From contig JAYKKR010000005.1 in the NCBI GenBank assembly GCA_036971615.1, positions 868,001 to 932,000 on the forward strand: a stretch of DNA of 64,000 bases. Direction: 5' to 3'. Source of the DNA: Amyloporia xantha. Lineage: Eukaryota > Basidiomycota > Agaricomycetes > Polyporales > Adustoporiaceae. Shown here in pieces: positions 22,362 to 35,049 of the stretch. The notes under the pieces are model-generated. The model saw only the letters and a list, made by a program, of their open reading frames with translations, was not told the origin of the DNA and searched no databases. Positions within the stretch are counted from its first letter, which is position 1; each line of letters starts with the position of its first letter. The translations under genes and the position numbers were made by a program.

Positions 22362-25300
22362 ATGTCTGGTTCTATTCCCTCACCATGGCTGGCTAGCTAT
22401 CTTGTGGACGTTGCCGAAACTTATGGATGCAATCTCCCATCTATTCCGGTACGGCCAAAGGGAGGAAGGGTGCAGTTAATCAAGGCGAGTGTCGCGTCTC
22501 AGACCTTCTACAGCATGTCTGATCTCTTGTTACGTCGATAGTTTTTAACTTACCTCGAGGCAGATAATGATGATGCGTCTATCTGGGCCGTTGTATCCGA
22601 CAAGGTTCACAAAATGCCTATACGGTTCAGCAAGGAGGCCTTGCAAGAATTCAGAAAGTACATCTCTTCGTTCCGTTCCCTGTAGTTGGGTCAGATGCCA
22701 CGCACGTTTTTGAAGCTTCCTGCGCGCCCGCTTATTTCCAGTGATCAAAGACATTTCGAGATGCAGGAATAGCAGTATTTGATTGGACGAGTGTTTTTAT
22801 CCATGATGCAGGGTTCTCAGACTTTTCAGCTGCACCTGATCTTAGAAATTCATTGGCATTGGTTTACAGGCCCCCGGGTGGCACTGTTACTGATCTCGAT
22901 TCTGTTCCACAGCGGCCCTGGGTTTGCAGGCAAATCCCTTACAGAGCATAAAACTGCCTTCATACTCATCAAGAAATTGCGTCCGTTCTTTACTCGGATT
23001 CCTCTTGGTGGTGAAAAGGGGATGACGCCCAGAGCACGACTTGCGCTCGACGTCGGTTATGTCCACATAGTCGGTTCAATCAACGACTCGATCTGGGGTG
23101 AACCCAAAGACATCGAGACCCAAAAGGAATTAAGTGAGTGGGTTGAAGGTTTGCAAGAATCCGGAGGCGGTGGGTGCGTCTGTCCGTCCGTGTTGGACTT
23201 CACGTTGCCAACGTTCTTACGTTTTCCGTGATAGCAACGTTCTAAAACTAAGGAAAGAAGCACAAGCCCAGGCACTTGATATTTCTGGGCAGCCCGCGCG
23301 CAACAGCGAGGAAAAGACCAAGAAAGCTGTAAGGCAGCAGTTGAGACTCAAACCTCAGACAGGCAAGGCTAGGATTTCCGGGGCAAGGAAAACAGCCGAC
23401 CAGAAGGCCGCATCGGTATCTTCTGAGCATTCGAAGGGCTCCGTGTCGGCAGTGGAGAAGACTGAAGCTGCCCCATTGAAGGCCTGGAGGGCGCGGTGGC
23501 GGGTGAGCCAATTTTTTTGTATTTAAATGTCTCTTACGACGAAGAATAGCATCGCCGATCCGATCTGGACTCTCTTCTCACACCGAATGACGTTTGGGAG
23601 GCCTGGCGCATGATGCCTGGTAAGGACACGGGGCGTGGTTTCGGTTTTGAAGGGTACTAAGGCTCTTGTAGTCGACGCAGGCGGCGAGCACGATCACTCC
23701 GACACACCGAATTTCCTTGTCCAGAATAGGGAAAGTCGTAGTACATTGCTGTCGCCAGTGGCGAATTTCCCTACGACCCTAAGCCCAAAGACGCTAGTGA
23801 GCGGCTTCAATTCTTTAATACATCGTGTAAACTGAATGATCGAATTGTTATATAGGGCCCAATCCATTGGACCTCTCCGACAATACTCCCGTCGCTTCGA
23901 GTCGCGATGCATCTCAAGTATGCGAACATGTTCCGGCGACACCGTCTAACTGGTCACCCTCTATCAGGGGCAGCCCAGGGGGCTTGGGTATCCTTGGCGC
24001 TTATTCGCATCCTGTGGAAGAGATGCCACAAAGCCAAGTTGGAAGTCCACATCCTGAGGATAGTCCGCAGATTCCTCTCATGGACATTGAAGGTGGATTG
24101 TATGCTCGAACCGAGATTGTGGATTGCCATACGCAATGTGAAGATCGTAGTCCTGCTCTGAAGATAGCGCGCTCTGGATCAGATTCAGAGGTCGATCAAA
24201 GCCACTCTGCCTCATATTTCTCTCCTCGTTCTACAGAAAGGTCGTGTTCCGATCATGAACCCTCTTCGCCATCCTTTCTCGTTAACTCTAGCGCTGCACT
24301 TGTGGCATTATCAACCACCAGTACTTCTACAAGTCTCCGTCACCCTTATCCTGGAGTACTTCGCCCTTTAGTTGGTGGGCGCAGGGTACCTCTTCCCGTC
24401 TGTGGTCATCTCTCGCCGGACCCGGATGTATCTGGCCCTGGTCGCATTCTTGTCCCAAATTCTGATACCTCTGGTTCAATGTCACAGTCTCAACCACTTT
24501 CTCAACCCTTACGGACTGATCCATCGTCTTCGCGGAACCCTAGTCAATCTCAGCATCCTTCCCACCAATCGCTATCATATACTTCCCAATCACAAGGCCA
24601 CAGTCAGTCGCAGACCGGATTACAGTCAGAAGGCCAGTCGCAGCTCCGAAATGAATTGAGGCCACCAACTCCTATAGTAGAGCCTCAGCCGTGCCCGTCA
24701 CCGAAAGATGTGATCTCCATGACAGCTCAAGCGACTTCGAAGTCCAACACGCAATGTGCGGCCATTGTCGACCCCGATCAACCGAGTGAGGAGAAGGCTC
24801 AGCAACTGGGGGATGGAGAGCATACTATCCTCCCTCTGGACGAATCTCTTGAGGCAATAAGCCATACTGGCGCTGGTGCTTTCTCGACGCCTCCCCCACA
24901 CATTACAGGAGACAGTGGGAGCGAGACTGAAGATGAACATGCAGATGACGAACGAGACCTGGAAGGCACAGCTTCAGAAGATAGTTCCGGATCCGATGAA
25001 GATGCTCCTTTGTCTGGAAGTGGTGATCTCGAGTCTGATGATGCTAGAACGAAGCAGTTAGTCGACCGTTACGCTCAGTATACGCGGAATCACCCCAGGT
25101 CCGTGAGCCCAGGGGATACCTCTCGTAATCCTCCTGCTAATACCGAAAATGGAATGGAGTATTTGAGTGGCGCTGCAGAAAATCCACCCAGAAAACTCCG
25201 GTCTCAGCGTTTGACTAGGTTGCCCACTTCATTCAGCCAAAGCCAGAGCTCGGACGGTCCTCTTCCACCTTCCAGTCCGGATGTGTTCATGAGCGAAGAG

Positions 25301-26650
25301 TCTTTTCGTGCCTCTCACTCCATCACCTCACCACGTCCACATCGAGCTTCCTCATCGCGGGCCACACAGTCAACGCCAAGCCTGTCTTCAGACTCTGAAG
25401 GTACGGGTCATCGCACAGACCTGAAGCCCTCTGGTGGGACAGTATCTGGTAGTTCCACAGTGCTGAAGGCTCAGATGAAGCCTGTGGTAGAAGTCTCCAT
25501 TACCCATGATGCCGACGCATGGAGTAAACCTACCTTCATGCGTAGAAAAGGCGATGTCAATAGAAAGGAGAACACTGCAGGAGAAACAAGGGGTGTTACT
25601 CCGCGAGGACAGATAGAGGACGAATTGCCAATACGACGTAAACGCGTTGTCTCTTCGACCCCATCTCCAGAACCTATGGAACGCCCTGCCAAGAAGCGGA
25701 AGATCCCAGAGCCGGTCTCCGCAATATCTACTGCACAAATCAGCAATGGTATAAGTCGTCAGATCGATGAACGAGTTGCTGATATGCAGCCCAGGAAAGA
25801 TAAAAACGCCCCCGTTCACGGTGGTATATCCCAGGAAGGTGATACAAGGCGGTCTACGAAGTCTGTGGTTCCACAGATTGATTTGCGCCGGAGCTCATCC
25901 ATACCCTCACCGATTGCCTCCACCGTGAAGAAGAGAAAGCGATCAGCTGATGCAGATACTATGCAGACAAGCAATCCTAAATCCAAGACACAGTTGATCA
26001 GAAATCAATCTCTTGGAATCTCCTCGCTCATTGGGGCGAAACACAGCGACTTTCGCACTGAACCAGGCTCGTCTTCTGTGTCAACGGTGAGGAAATTAGT
26101 CGGGTCCCAAGGAAGTCATACAACCATTGGTGGTCAGAATCTGCGTTTACCTGTGGGATCAGCACGCGGCCGAAGCGGAAGTTTGCAATCCAACGGAGCG
26201 GAAGCACTAAGGGCGGATGAGGCAATCTCGAGACGTCGAAGTGCCCATTTGCATAATGATCCCACGTTAACATTCGCGGATGCTCCTGTTGCAAGCTCGA
26301 CAAACCCACCCACAGCGTACACGGCGGCAGGCAGGATTATGTCACAGGAATGGATCCTCAATCCCAAGCAGGCCACAAGTGAGCGGCGCGATGGTCCGGC
26401 GGCTCGTTCCCGATCCTCAGCAATGCATCGTGTAATAAGAAAATCGACGAGTGTGGAGAATACTGCACTGAGTGCGTCTGGACACAAGCTGCTTGGAGGT
26501 TACGAAGTCAGCTTCACGATGAGAAAAGAGCAAGACGGACCTCCACTTGTGACATGGAAGGAACTCGAAAATATCTTACTCAGGACAGGTCGAAAGAGAG
26601 AGCAGGAAAGAAAAAAAGCTGAAGAGTCGAGGGGACGTGCACCGCGGTAG
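22362..26650 (+). CDS. TPP1/Est3-like telomere (shelterin) protein with long disordered tail
   Basis: My best model has nine exons: 22362-22484, 22542-22657, 22716-22774, 22812-22877, 22930-23173, 23235-23502, 23550-23619, 23672-23824, 23856-26650 (about 1,297 residues). The first 260 residues look like the OB fold of TPP1/Tpz1/Est3: PWLASYLVDVAETYG at the start, IWAVVSDKVHKMPIRFSKEAL, HKTAFILIKKLRPFFTRIP, and the closing GEPKDIETQKELSEWVEGL, which matches the end of the human TPP1 OB domain. This family links telomere-end proteins and recruits telomerase. A Lys/Arg-rich segment follows, then about 900 disordered residues with a dense SQ cluster near 24480-24640, and a short conserved-looking C-terminal block (YEVSFTMRKEQDGPPLVTW). 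Intron 1 must use a GC donor. Introns of 37 (22775-22811) and 31 bases (23825-23855) are suspiciously short, so exons 3, 4 and 8 may be wrong. Function rests on the N-terminal domain. Confidence 0.68.
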
Positions 26651-26801
26651 ATTGAGTTGTGGTATCAATTATCATTATTCAGCATTCTCTTTTCCCTCTA
26701 CTTTACACTCATATTGCTTCTGTACTCTGTAATTGCATTCCCCTTCCGCTCAGTTTGTACTTTTGTCTCGCTCGCAAAGCAATTATGTAAGCTGAGTGAA
26801 A

Positions 26802-26825
26802 ACGCGTGGCACGTGATTGACGCGT
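26802..26825. promoter_or_regulatory. ACGCGT - CACGTG - ACGCGT cluster upstream of chitin synthase
   Basis: ACGCGT at 26802-26807, CACGTG at 26810-26815 and ACGCGT at 26820-26825 form a tight cluster 139 to 162 bases before the chitin synthase start. The rest of 26651-26963 holds the 3' end of the previous gene and promoter sequence. Confidence 0.5.
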
Positions 26826-26963
26826 CTTCCTGTTCAACTGCGGTTCGACGCACGGCGCGTTTGCGACTTCCAAGCTGCACCTCTTCAAGCCGGTGACTGC
26901 TGTCACTCCACATCTTAACGACTAGGTGTACATATCCCACGCGCGCGAGTTCACTCAAGAGCC

Positions 26964-29900
26964 ATGGCTAATGGCCGTAAACCAGCTCCAGCTTATGTCT
27001 CGGTTGGTGATCAAGATGATTATGACTGGCCTCAGGAGACGCGTCAGAATAGTAGTCAAAACTTGACCAGATATACCTTGACAGATGCCCCGACTCCCTC
27101 CTCCTATCACGATTCCCAATACGATTCTCAATATGACTCTCAGCATGATCATGTCATTCCGGATCCACAACGAAGACTCACGAGGACATCTCCGCTTCGC
27201 AACCCGACCCTACCGTCGGTTCCTGAGGCTACTGAAGAAAATACCAGCGCTGGAGACAGATCGTCTATCTCCAAAGACAGCGTGTCTTCCGGACTCACGT
27301 ACGTCGACCAAGATCAATTATACAGCGACCCGAGAAACTACGTCCACAAGGTACCACATTCGCAACAACTATCTGGCCAAAATGTACTTCCCACTATAAC
27401 GTCGGGAGAACCATTAGAATGGGAGGATTACAGATATCAGAGTAATGAAGATCCATTCGCGGATGGTGACTCATCCAGACTCGCGCAGGGCACCCCAGAG
27501 CCATACCACACTTACGTGCAACCGGGCTCCGACAATTCACATGCACTTACGAAATGGCAGCACCCTTCAAGACCAACATCCGCTTACAGCGCTTTGTCTG
27601 CAGCTCTGCAGTCTGACCAAACGGGCTATGTCTACCAGCCCTCTGAGCTGGAAACCTCATATACAGGATCTTATAGCGCTGTAGATCACTTCCGACACGA
27701 TACCGAAGCCTACGCATCTGGAACTCATTCTCGTGCATCTTACCGTCCTCCTCGCTCGCGGTCTCCTACACCTGCTGTTGACGACGAAGACTACTACATC
27801 GTCGGTAACGACAGCGTACACTATACAGGCTATTCACCTCAAAGGCAATCGCATTCCTATGATTACGAAAAGTCTGCTTTGCAGCAGCAAGATATTGGCC
27901 AACCGCAAATCCTTTCGCATCATCAACGCACGCTTGGGTATGAAGGGCGGAATGAACATTCGTACCTCGACCCAGAGAAAAAGTCTCTGTCCAGTGCTGG
28001 CTCTCCGTATCCAGAGCCTGAAACCCCTGTAAACACTCGCCATTTTGGCCCTGCACCGTCTGGACGTATTCTTCGTCGGCACAAGACCAAAAAACGCGTC
28101 AAGCTTACCAATGGCAATCTAGTTGTGAACATGGATGTCCCCCCGAAACTTGTTCTTCCTAGGAAAGGAGAGGCGGAAATGATGAAGATGAGGTACACAG
28201 CTGTCACATGTGATCCGGATGAATTCGAAAAGAATGGTTTCTTCTTGAGGCAGAATGAAAGCGGCAGGACGACGGAGCTATTCATTGTGATCACCATGTA
28301 TAATGTTCGTCCTTCAAATTGCGAATCTCGCTAGTCGTGATTAACTGGGCTCACTCTACTCCTAGGAGGATGAGGTGTTGTTCTGTAGGACGCTGTACGG
28401 AGTGATGCAGAATATTGCTCACCTGTGCTCACGAAAGAATTCTCGGACGTGGGGCCAAGATGCTTGGAAGAAGGTTGCTGGTCTCGCCAGACTTGAATAT
28501 GCACAACGTTCCTAATTATTGTGTACTTACAGGTTGTTGTTTGCATTGTCGCTGATGGTCGTCGAAAAGTCCACCCAAGGGTGCTCGACTGCTTGACCCT
28601 GCTTGGCGTGTACCAACCAGGTGATCACATGAAACGGATGATCAATAACAAGCCTGTCACCGCTCATTTATTTGAGTACACGACCTCTTTTGCCCTCGAT
28701 CCAAGCCTGCACTTTAAATACCCGGACAAAGGCATCGTGCCGACCCAAATCCTCTTCTGCATGAAAGAGAAGAATCAAAAAAAGATAAACAGTCACCGAT
28801 GGTTCTTTAATGCATTCGGGCCAATGCTGCAGGTCGGTCTAGCCAGCAGCTTATTGGGAAATCGATATTGAGTACTCGCATATCGTTGTTGCATCATTAT
28901 CTAGCCGAACGTGTGCGTCCTTCTTGACGTAGGGACTCGCCCAGAACCGAAAAGTATATATCACCTGTGGAAGGCATTCGATTTGAACTCTAATGTAGCT
29001 GGTGCTTGCGGAGAGATCGCTGCTTACAAGGGCAGGCATTGGTCTGCGTTGCTGAATCCTCTAGGTAGACAATTCTTAGAAACAATTTTATTTAAGATCG
29101 GCTCACTCATCTTGGCGTAGTGGCAGCACAGAATTTCGAGTACAAAATCGCTAATATCCTTGACAAGCCCACGGAATCTGTGTTCGGCTATATTAGCGTG
29201 TTGGTGAGTCCACATCATGCGCTCGCCTGACCACAATCATTGATCCACCATATGGCAGCCCGGAGCGTTCTCCGCTTATCGGTATGTCCTGTGTCTGCTT
29301 GCAGTGGAAAAGAAGCAGCGTCTAACAGCAGGTATAGATATATTGCGTTGCAAAATGACAAGCAGGGCAAAGGACCACTGGCTTCATACTTCAAGGGAGA
29401 GGTTCTCCACGGCCGCGACACAGATATTTTCACATCCAATATGTGTAAGTCCAATATTATGTTACTCTGTGTCTTTCCTCTAACAACTCACGTTTCCATT
29501 CAGACCTTGCAGAGGATGTGCGCTGCCACCTTGCTTGATACTAGGGACGTGCTGACCATAAGTTTAGCGTATCTTGTGCTTCGAACTTGTAGCCAAGGCG
29601 AATTCAAGTTGGTCAGTATGTTTCCCAGCTCATCGCATCCGTGAATTGCAGTCTTATTTCATCCAACCACCACAGGATTTTGAAATATGTGAAAAGCGCC
29701 ATTGCAGAAACCGACGTACCTGATGCAATTCCGGAATTCATCAGTCAGCGACGGCGTTGGCTCAACGGATCATTTTTTGCAGCGACCTACGCTGTCGCTC
29801 ACCTTGGTCAGATATTGCGGTCAGGACACAGCATGAGTCGTAAAGTTTCCTTGGTAATGGAAACCATCTACAATGTAATCAACTTGATTGCATCCTGGTT

Positions 29901-31338
29901 CGCTATTGTAAGTCTTTCCACTGGCATAACTTATCGGGCACTGAACAAGTAGATGAAGGGTAATTTCTATATATTTTTTGTGAGTAAACAATGCTTGATA
30001 GGGAATCCCGCCCGCATTGCTAATTTCACATACATAGATCATATTGACCTCGTCCTTGGAGACTCCTTCCTTCGGCATGACAGGGATCAAGTACTTTAAC
30101 ATGATTGTTCAGGTATGGTTTCCAACCTAATTAGGCTAAATGCAGAGCTCACAGCTTGATCTTCAGTTCGTCATGGGGGGTATCGTAGTGGGATGTTTCC
30201 TCTTTTCCATGGGTAACAAACCCAAGGCGTATGTGCTGAAATTCTGGCTGCTTTTATTTTCCGAATTTATAACCTTCGTGCAGGTCCAAGTGGAAATACA
30301 AGCTCTCTGCGATTATGCTGGCATGTCTGATGGTCTATCTGCTCTTCAGTGCGGTTATGTGCGCAATACAAGCTGCGCGCTCAGGTGGTTTAGCGTTTAA
30401 CACAATGGTGTTCAGTGTGACCGTAACCTACGGAGGTGAGCGCATGCAGGAATCGTTTTGCAAAAAGCTTGCTCACTTTGTGGAAGTCTACATGCTCTCC
30501 AGCTTCCTAGCTCTCGATCCATGGCATATCTTCACTAGTTTCATTCCTTACCTGCTACTCTCACCCACCTACATCAATATCCTGAATATGTCAGTACCAC
30601 TGCTCACCTTGCACGCAGATGATGATCTGACAGTCCGATACATAGCTACGCGTTCTCGAATCTGGACGATGTCAGTTTAACGTCCGTACAATCAAAGCCT
30701 ACGTCGCTAATGTCTTCGACAGATATCCTGGGGCACCAAGCAGGACACCGACGTCGAGTCAGATCTCGGCGCTGTCATACAGAACAGTGACTCGCAAGTC
30801 GACGTCGAGGTTCTCACCGACGTCGCCGATGTGAACGGCATTTATGAGGAGTCGCTGTTGAATCTCAAACATAAGAAGCCTGTCTTGAAGACCGGTATTG
30901 GACTGAGTATCGCGGAGAGAGAGCAAATAGCAAAGGATTACTATGCAAATGTCCGCACAAACGTGGGTGTTTAACCAGGGTGGTGTCATCCACAATCCAA
31001 TAACATTTAACTGTAGGTTTTGTTGACGTGGGTCTTGTCGAATGTAAGTATCTCTTTACTGGCCAATCTCGACATGACACTCATGGCGAACTCTTTATTC
31101 TATAGGCCTTGCTCTTGGTAGCAATCCTAGGTGGAGGTGATGCCGTCAACACCTTCACTGAATCGGTATCCTTAACTCGGACGAAGGCATACATGACCTT
31201 CATCCTCGCATTCGTTGGTGTAACCACTTGCGTTGTGAGCTCGCTTTGGCCCCTATACCGCCTGCTCTACCTGACACAAATTTGTAGCGTTTCTCGGGCT
31301 CCACGATGTATCTCATCGCAAGAGTCTTCACTGGTTGA
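26964..31338 (+). CDS. chitin synthase (division 1, probably class III-like)
   Basis: Twenty exons give 1,104 residues. Exon ends: 26964-28304, 28366-28473, 28533-28832, 28905-29064, 29121-29203, 29259-29281, 29338-29444, 29504-29517, 29568-29611, 29676-29907, 29953-29979, 30038-30112, 30155-30228, 30284-30435, 30487-30589, 30646-30670, 30723-30962, 31017-31043, 31106-31234, 31288-31338. The first 370 residues are disordered and Ser/Tyr-rich. Then follow the chitin synthase N-terminal block, the GT2 core ([38 protein letters not shown], the AEDRILCFEL donor-site region) and the processive motif [10 protein letters not shown], then about seven transmembrane helices. It polymerises UDP-GlcNAc into chitin at the plasma membrane and hyphal tips. 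Several exons are tiny (14, 23, 25, 27 bases). The end of the intron before GNFYIFF is ambiguous by six bases. Confidence 0.93.
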
Positions 31339-31541
31339 TCGTTTCGTTTTCTCCGATCTGACCAATGTATAGGACTTGTGTATCATTATGTTGTATATGC
31401 ACCTCTACGAGGGCCATCACGGACTACGGACTACAACTCGATATGGTTTGACAGTCGTACAGACATACTCACTTACAATACATAATCTCGATCTGGTGTC
31501 TTCTAGGGCATGCGTGTACAGGAAAGCGAAAGCGAGACGAA

Positions 31542-32993
31542 TCAAGCAAACAGGTAATCATAAAAGGAGCGTTCGGAGGAAGCTCGCTGAACACGAGCCT
31601 GTACGCGGTACACGGCGCGCGTTGGCGTCCGCCTCGCTGGAGAGCGTGAAGGAGAGGAAGCTGAGCGCCGTTGGCGGTCCCATAGATGTGAACGTAACGA
31701 CGCTTGGCGCATGCGCGGCTCTGCACGAGGCGTGCGCTCCATGTCACGTAAAGCCAGTGAGCCTATACCAGCAGAGAGGTTCTGCTCGACCTCGCTATCG
31801 TCTTCAACGTCCGCTTCCGCGTCGCCAATAAAGGACCATTCGTCATCGCTTAGTTGGGACAGGGGTACTGCGCCTCGGTTCGGAGAAGACGGCGCTGAGG
31901 CCTCTTTGATCGCATTGAGCCCATGGGTCCGAGTGCGTGCAGCCTGCTCTGCGTCTGAGTCGGCAGCAGCATCGGAACGGTAGTCACGGTCGGACAGGAT
32001 GTCCGACTCGGTGTCGAACTCGTATGCGGAGGATTCAAGGTCTGTAACAGGAGGCGTGTCCACACCCGCTGGTGCATTGAAATTCGGGCGGGTCACGTTA
32101 GGGCGGAGGAGGTAAGTAAGGCGTTGGCCCGACGTGTCCTTGCCTGTCCCGCAAGCGGGTCAGTCAGGGTTTAGGATATGACGCCAGTTATGCACGCACT
32201 GAAGCTGACGACCTCGTGATATCGCGCGCAGCAGTGCACGACGTATCGAGTGAAGGCATCATCGGTAATACACCAGACTAGCTGCAGGGGCGTCCGCAAG
32301 ACCTCCTTGATCGACTGGGTGTACCCTATGGGTTCCCCGGGGAACGATAGCTCGTTGACAACATCAGGTGATAGTATGACGCCTCCGTCCCCTAGCCAGG
32401 CGACGATCTCGGCCTCAACTTCCTTGACGAGCTGCTCCGTCCTTGGCCCGGACTTGCGCAACTCACGTCGCATGCCTTTCAGGCTGAGCGAGAAGCGGCC
32501 TGCGTTCGCCGAGCTAGGCTCACGGGGAGGAGGCACTGTGGACGATACAGCATTATTGCGCGAGAGGTAGTTGGGGAGCGGCTGGGGGAACGTCGGCTGC
32601 TTGTTGGCTGGAAGAATGGCATAGTCTCTCTTGGAAGGAAGGACGATGTGGGCGTTGCCCGCGAAGCGAGCTGGATGCAAGGCAATCGACACGAGGCATC
32701 GAGATGTTCTTAGATCCAGCTCAGGAGATCCAGGCAGAGCACCCACCGTTCTCCTTGCGCCGAACCCATCGTTTGCCCTCCTTCTCGTCTCTCCTACTCT
32801 TCCTCGCAACTGAAGGAGCAGATGGCTCTCTGTCGGCCGCTACCCGTAGGTGAGCAAACCGGTCACCGAGGCCGGGGGTGCGCAGAATCGCAGGAAAGGA
32901 CATCGGTACTGGTCCGTCATTCCTGCTAGGACTAATCGCGGTGATTGCGTTAGGCTCTACCTGAGCTGGCTGGGTTGCAGAGAGAGCGTCCAT
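31542..32993 (-). CDS. R3H-domain protein with R3H-associated N-terminal region
   Basis: Three exons (32993-32747, 32670-32200, 32143-31542) give 439 residues. The start MDALSATQPA is preferred; an in-frame ATG at 33179 would add 62 residues of doubtful sequence. Residues about 65-115 match the fungal R3H-associated N-terminal domain (KRWVRRKENARFAGNAHIV ... KRDYAIL). Residues about 200-245 form an R3H domain with the RxxxH signature in TRYVVHCCARYHEVVSFS, followed by LTYLLRPN. R3H domains bind single-stranded nucleic acid. The C-terminal 190 residues are disordered, first acidic, then Arg/Ser-rich. A role in RNA or DNA metabolism is likely, but no partner can be named. Its stop lies about 200 bases from that of chitin synthase, in convergent orientation. 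Confidence 0.82.
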
Positions 32994-33321
32994 GGTGCGG
33001 TATAGCAGGTTAGATGGTGGCTTGAGAGGAAGTTGAGTGACTGGGACGATAAGGAGGCAGTGCCAGAACGGGCCAAGGACGGGCTCTACCAGCCATCTGC
33101 ATCCGCTCCTTCCGTCGTTGCAACCTGTTTCCCACCACTGATACGCTGCTGACTGGATCTCACTAGTACGCAGGGACATATTGATTCTTCCCTATGCTAC
33201 ACCTTAACTGAGTACTGAAGCAAAATACCCCGCCATTAGAATCACAACTACAGCGGAGATGGTGAACCACGAGTCACTAAGTGCTCGGAGCCGCTCTGTC
33301 GATGGAAACCGACTTGAACAT

Positions 33322-33392
33322 CTGTCAAACCGGAGGTAGTGACTATGAGGACCAATTAATATTGGTCCTCCACGTCTCGTCGGGTTTGACAG
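33322..33392. repeat. 71-base nested inverted repeat (hairpin) in intergenic DNA
   Basis: Outer arms CTGTCAAACC (33322-33331) and GGTTTGACAG (33383-33392) are perfect reverse complements. Inner arms GAGGACCAAT (33347-33356) and ATTGGTCCTC (33361-33370) are also perfect, around a TAAT loop. The DNA between outer and inner arms is partly complementary. A third copy of GAGGACCA lies at 33411-33418. The hairpin sits in the 32994-33627 gap between the R3H and WBP4-like genes. An antisense frame at 33204-33455 overlaps it and is not convincing. Confidence 0.7.
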
Positions 33393-33627
33393 TGCCATGA
33401 TATCCTTATGGAGGACCAAGCAGGACAACGGATCGTTGTCAACTTTGTAGAACATCCATGTGTAGCAGCCTGCTCTCAGAGGACATAGGGCACGATATGG
33501 GGCTGAACGTCCGCGGAAATATTACACCATGAGACATACATGAAGTGAATAGCGCTTTGAAATTACATACCGTCCAGCGCATCGCGGTGTAAAGTCAGAC
33601 CCATGAAATTGCACATGCAATGATGGG

Positions 33628-34745
33628 TTACCCCCGTCTGCCGCCACGACCACCAGTCCCACCGGCCGGGAGCTTGCGCTTCCGGAATAGACCTCCCGTA
33701 GCTATGGGAGCTACCTCAGTAAGAATCTCTTCTACCTTGGTGACAGGCTCTTCCACCTTTGCAGGTAAAGGCGGCTCCTTCGTCTGTGATGATGGGGGTG
33801 CGACGGCTGCTTCTGCATCTGCCTGCGCTTCGCTTTCCTCGACCTTGACTCCGTCATCCTTCGGGTTCTGATCGTTATCCGTATGGATCTCCGACGCGGT
33901 ACTGTCTCCACCGCCACTCTCGCCTGGTCTCCTCCAACCCCTGGCTGACCACGTCGGCTTCTTACTCGCCTTCGTTTCCTCGACTCCAGCAACAAAAGGG
34001 CTCGACGTAGTCCCAACTCCGTCAGACGGGAGAACACCCACCGATTCTTCTTTCTTCTTCACCTTGACCGGAATGAGCCCAGGGTCGTATATCTCACCTA
34101 GTCCGGCGCCCAGCGTCTTCCTCCGTAGCTTGAAACGCCTGGTGTCATCCTCGTCCAGTGGCTGCTCCGCCTCTCGCTTCCTTCTAACCTCCTCTGCAGT
34201 AGATTCTTCCACAGAGACAGCAGACTCAGACACGGCTATGACCTCCCACTCGCCTGCGACCCCTTGCATCCGCCGCCGCTCGGCCTCAGCCTGCAGCCTC
34301 TCCGCATCAGGGTCCGTGTAGCCAAGCGATTCCGCAGTAGAATAGTTGGCGTATGGATTGCTAGGCTTCGCGGCGGGCTTGGGCGCCGCGGACGAGCTCG
34401 AGGCAGTTGGCGTGTGGCTACTGCTGCCCGGTTTGACCAATCCGGCACCCACGTCCCGTGCAAATGCAGCTTGTGCGGCCTACGCAGAGCATGCGCAATG
34501 AGTAAAAAGCACGTATGTGTATCCAGTCCACGTACCTGCTCAACCCGCGCCATCTCCCGCTTCTCCTCCTCGAGGTCCTGCTTCCGCTTCTCCCCCTCCT
34601 TGTACAGGCCCCTCACGAAGCGTTCCACGTTGCCCTTGTGGCGGAGACCGCTCTCATGTTGGCGGCGAGACGGTACATCGTCCGCGATGTAGATGTTGCA
34701 GTACTTGCAGAAGTACTTCTTGTGTGAGACCCAGTATTCGCTCAT
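33628..34745 (-). CDS. WBP4/FBP21-like splicing protein with U1-type zinc finger
   Basis: Two exons (34745-34536, 34479-33628) give 353 residues. The N-terminus MSEYWVSHKKYFCKYC opens a matrin/U1-C-type C2H2 zinc finger: Cys-x2-Cys, then SRRQHESGLRHKGN with the two histidines. A Lys/Glu-rich helix follows (YKEGEKRKQDLEEEK). The middle has an NPYANYSTAESLGY element and an RRFKLRRKTL stretch; the end is GGLFRKRKLP and a Gly/Arg tail. This is the arrangement of fungal WBP4-like spliceosome components of the B complex. No WW domain is seen, unlike the animal protein, as is usual in fungal members. Nuclear, pre-mRNA splicing. Confidence 0.82.
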
Positions 34746-35049
34746 CGCGGTGCAGGGGAGAGTTAGGTGTCACGTGTGACGGGATCCCACCCAGTGTGAC
34801 AACCGCTTGTTATGCGCGAAACTTGCGCGAATGGCGGGTAATAAGATGGCGGGCTCACTACTGTAGGATCATGATACTAGATAGCGAGATATTATGGAGG
34901 TTTGATAGGAAAAGGCTACATAGTCGGGAATAGTTTATAGATACAGTGGATATCTCCAATAATTTATGCATGAAATCCCACCCAAACGGATCACCAGTAG
35001 ACGGGAAGCACAGGGAAACAATATTGATTTGCTTCACAGTGCACTGCCT
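34746..35049. other. intergenic region between WBP4-like gene and POLK
   Basis: Holds the WBP4-like promoter and the POLK 3' end. CACGTG lies at 34771-34776, only 26 bases upstream of the WBP4-like start, inside the larger inverted element GTCACGTGTGAC. No ACGCGT is nearby. Confidence 0.4.

Noticed and set aside
29330..29340. Acceptor at 29331 in chitin synthase exon 7
   Set aside because: It would insert Tyr-Arg into the conserved SAYRYIALQ segment; the AG six bases later restores it.
33204..33455. Minus-strand frame of 83 codons with a hydrophobic end
   Set aside because: Overlaps the hairpin, has no splice context or family match.
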